Below, piece by piece: positions 62,251 through 64,000 of a stretch of 64,000 nt of DNA. This stretch comes from Flavobacteriales bacterium. Its GTDB lineage: Bacteria > Bacteroidota > Bacteroidia > Flavobacteriales_E > Vicingaceae. The translations under genes were made by a program, and so were the position numbers. The stretch is from positions 1 to 64,000 of the forward strand of contig JAGQZT010000031.1 of NCBI GenBank assembly GCA_020435335.1, given 5' to 3'. Numbering within the stretch: the first letter of the stretch is position 1; every line of letters starts with the position of its first letter. The notes beneath the pieces are model-generated. The model made no database searches. It worked only from the letters and a program-made list of their open reading frames with translations, and was not told where the DNA came from.

Positions 62251-64000
62251 TATGAATACTAAAATACTAATAACACTCATTGTTTTTATTTGTTTTACAG
62301 GTAATGTAAAATCGGAAGTAAAAGCCGACAGTTCTAAAATTTATTTTGAAAATGCACTTCAGGAAGTAAAAGAAATGTTGGAAGAGAACAAACCGCTTGA
62401 TTTTCAACGAGCAGTTTTTGTAACGGAAAATGCTTACCATGAAAATAATTACTCCTATAAAAATTTTGAGCGAGCAATAAAAAATCATACCTATCACATT
62501 AATCAATTAATCAGAGCAAATAACAAGAGTGATAGCCTTGACTTTAATGTAAAAGTGAACAAAAATGGACGTTTTAACATAGATGAAATACGTTACACCC
62601 CTGAACAGAAAAAAGAGTTATATAATAATGTCATAACAAATTGGTCAATTTTCACTTACCTGACTGATACGACAACATTTGGTTCAATGGTTCATTACCC
62701 ATACCAATACAATGCAAAAGACCCGTTTGGAATGAATGACTGGAGAAATTCGCAAGTAATTAATTTATTAGCATCTAATAATAGTATAGGAAACTGTTTT
62801 GCTTTAACCGCTTTATATAAAATATTTGCCAATCAGTTTAATAGTGATGCTGTAATCTGTACTGCTCCACAACACATTTATATTCAACATAAAGATCATA
62901 AAGGAGATTGGTATAATGTGGAATTAGCAACAGCAGGACATCCCGCAGACGGAAGCATACAAACATTAACTTATACCACTAATAAAGCCCTAATGAATGA
63001 TATAGCATTAAGAACATTGGACGAAAAACAAAGTATTGCTTTATGCTTGGTAAACTTGGCTAAAAGCTATGAACATAAATACCAAAACCGTACAGATGAG
63101 TTTTTAATGCAATGTGCCGAGCTAGTTTTAAAACATGACCCTAAAAATTTGAATGCCTTATTACTCAAACAACAAGTATTAGATGCAAGAGTAGTAGAAT
63201 ATGCAAGGAATAACAAAGTAGATAACATTGAGAAATTAAGAAAAGATAATAATATCAATGTTCAGTTTCAACAATTAGAAAATCATTTAACTTATTTAAG
63301 CGAGTTAGGATATATTCAAATGCCTGTTGATATGCAAGAAGTGGTATTGAGTGGGTTTAAAGGAGAAAACGCTGCACAATTCATCAAAAAAGATAAAAAC
63401 CCAAGCCCCTTTACTTCGATTGACGTGCCGGAAGAGGATAATCAATATTTAGATTTATCACATGGTATTTTTCAGGAAGTATTTGAGCCTAAAGAAATAG
63501 AAATTTATGGACATTTTACTTTTAATACTAAAAGTAATGAATTAACAAAAATTGACACTCAAACGGTCAATAACCAAATTATAGATCCTGTTGCTTTCGC
63601 TTATGATTTAGGAGCAAGAATGTATGATGCACGATTGGGTAGGTTTTTAAGTATTGACCCATTAGTGGCTAAATACCCAGATTATAGTCCATATAGTTTT
63701 GCAATAAATAACCCTATTTTATTTGTTGACAAAGATGGACAGGAGCCAGTAAAAGAATTTGTTGGAACTTCTGCTGATTTCGCATCTGTGCTAAATAATA
63801 GCCCAAATAAAGTGGGAGGTTTTGTAGGTACTGCTGCCGTGGATTATTTAGTAGGCTTAGGATCAACTGAATTTAAGTGGTCTCAAATGAGACCATTTCC
63901 AACCCAAACAGGTTATTTTAACCAGAAAAAAGGCAGGTATATATATACTGAAAGAGGTGGTTGGATTGATATGACACATTTTTTATTTTATGCTGGAAAA
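62251..64000 (+). CDS. Transglutaminase-like/RHS-core polymorphic toxin, 3' end outside the window
   Basis: At least 583 residues, open to the window end. Signal peptide KILITLIVFICFTGNVKS. A transglutaminase-like core is visible as IGNCFALTALYKIFANQ (Cys), PQHIYIQHKDHKGDWYNVEL (His), then helical repeats. An RHS-repeat-associated core follows near residues 450-495: YDLGARMYDARLGRFLSIDP, LVAKYPDYSPYSFAINNPIL. After such a core comes a variable toxin tip, here starting EPVKEFVGTSADF. No stop is reached. It begins one base after the stop of the previous gene. Confidence 0.8.

Overview
The window is chromosomal DNA of a bacterium of the phylum Bacteroidota, most likely an aquatic, Flavobacteriales-like organism. 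The evidence is: several very large secreted proteins with type IX secretion (T9SS) C-terminal sorting domains, a PorP/SprF-type outer-membrane protein and a PorE-like OmpA/TPR/PD40 lipoprotein-type protein, 7TM-DISM and LytTR signalling proteins, and many upstream TAnnTTTG boxes, which is the Bacteroidota -7 promoter element. Species-level identity cannot be set from the sequence alone.

Layout. 1-4 kb: haem synthesis genes hemB-hemL-hemE on the minus strand. 4.1-8.1 kb: a GbsR-like regulator, two paralogous small membrane proteins, a TIGR01777 epimerase, a DCC protein, a DUF2071 protein and a DEDDh exonuclease. 8.2-16.8 kb: a T9SS/gliding-type operon with a giant repeat adhesin (type B sorting domain), PorP/SprF and an OmpA-family protein. 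17-30.6 kb: mostly housekeeping (aspartokinase, acetyltransferase, fructose-1,6-bisphosphatase, Mfd, antiporter, MscL, Xaa-Pro aminopeptidase, hydrolase). 30.6-36.3 kb: a T9SS type A secreted propeller protein followed by its probable TPR histidine kinase and LytTR regulator. 36.4-38.7 kb: prs-rplY-pth. 38.9-39.2 kb: tRNA-Leu(CAA) followed by two extra copies of its 3' tail, each copy with its own hairpin. 39.2-46 kb: accessory secreted proteins, including a second giant type B adhesin-like protein.

46.1-53.3 kb is a compact five-gene minus-strand operon: an E1/ThiF-nitroreductase fusion (Rv1355c family), a GNAT-fold putative acyltransferase, a 7TM-DISM histidine kinase, a REC-PAS-histidine kinase and a LuxR-type response regulator. 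A divergent REC-only protein and a 24-bp near-perfect palindrome lie at its head. The gene content suggests synthesis and sensing of a small molecule, which is my best candidate for an undescribed system.

54.8-59.6 kb is AT-rich and looks like the replication/excision module of an integrative element (RteC-like protein, excisionase-type HTH, DUF3987, zinc-ribbon/RecA-like ATPase). It is bounded on the left by 66-bp intergenic repeats and on the right by a phased CGTAAA/TTTACG array. Next come a 120-nt nested stem-loop that looks like a structured RNA, a lone REC protein, a secreted transglutaminase-like protein, and a second transglutaminase-like protein fused to an RHS-associated core. The last one runs off the window end and looks like a polymorphic toxin.
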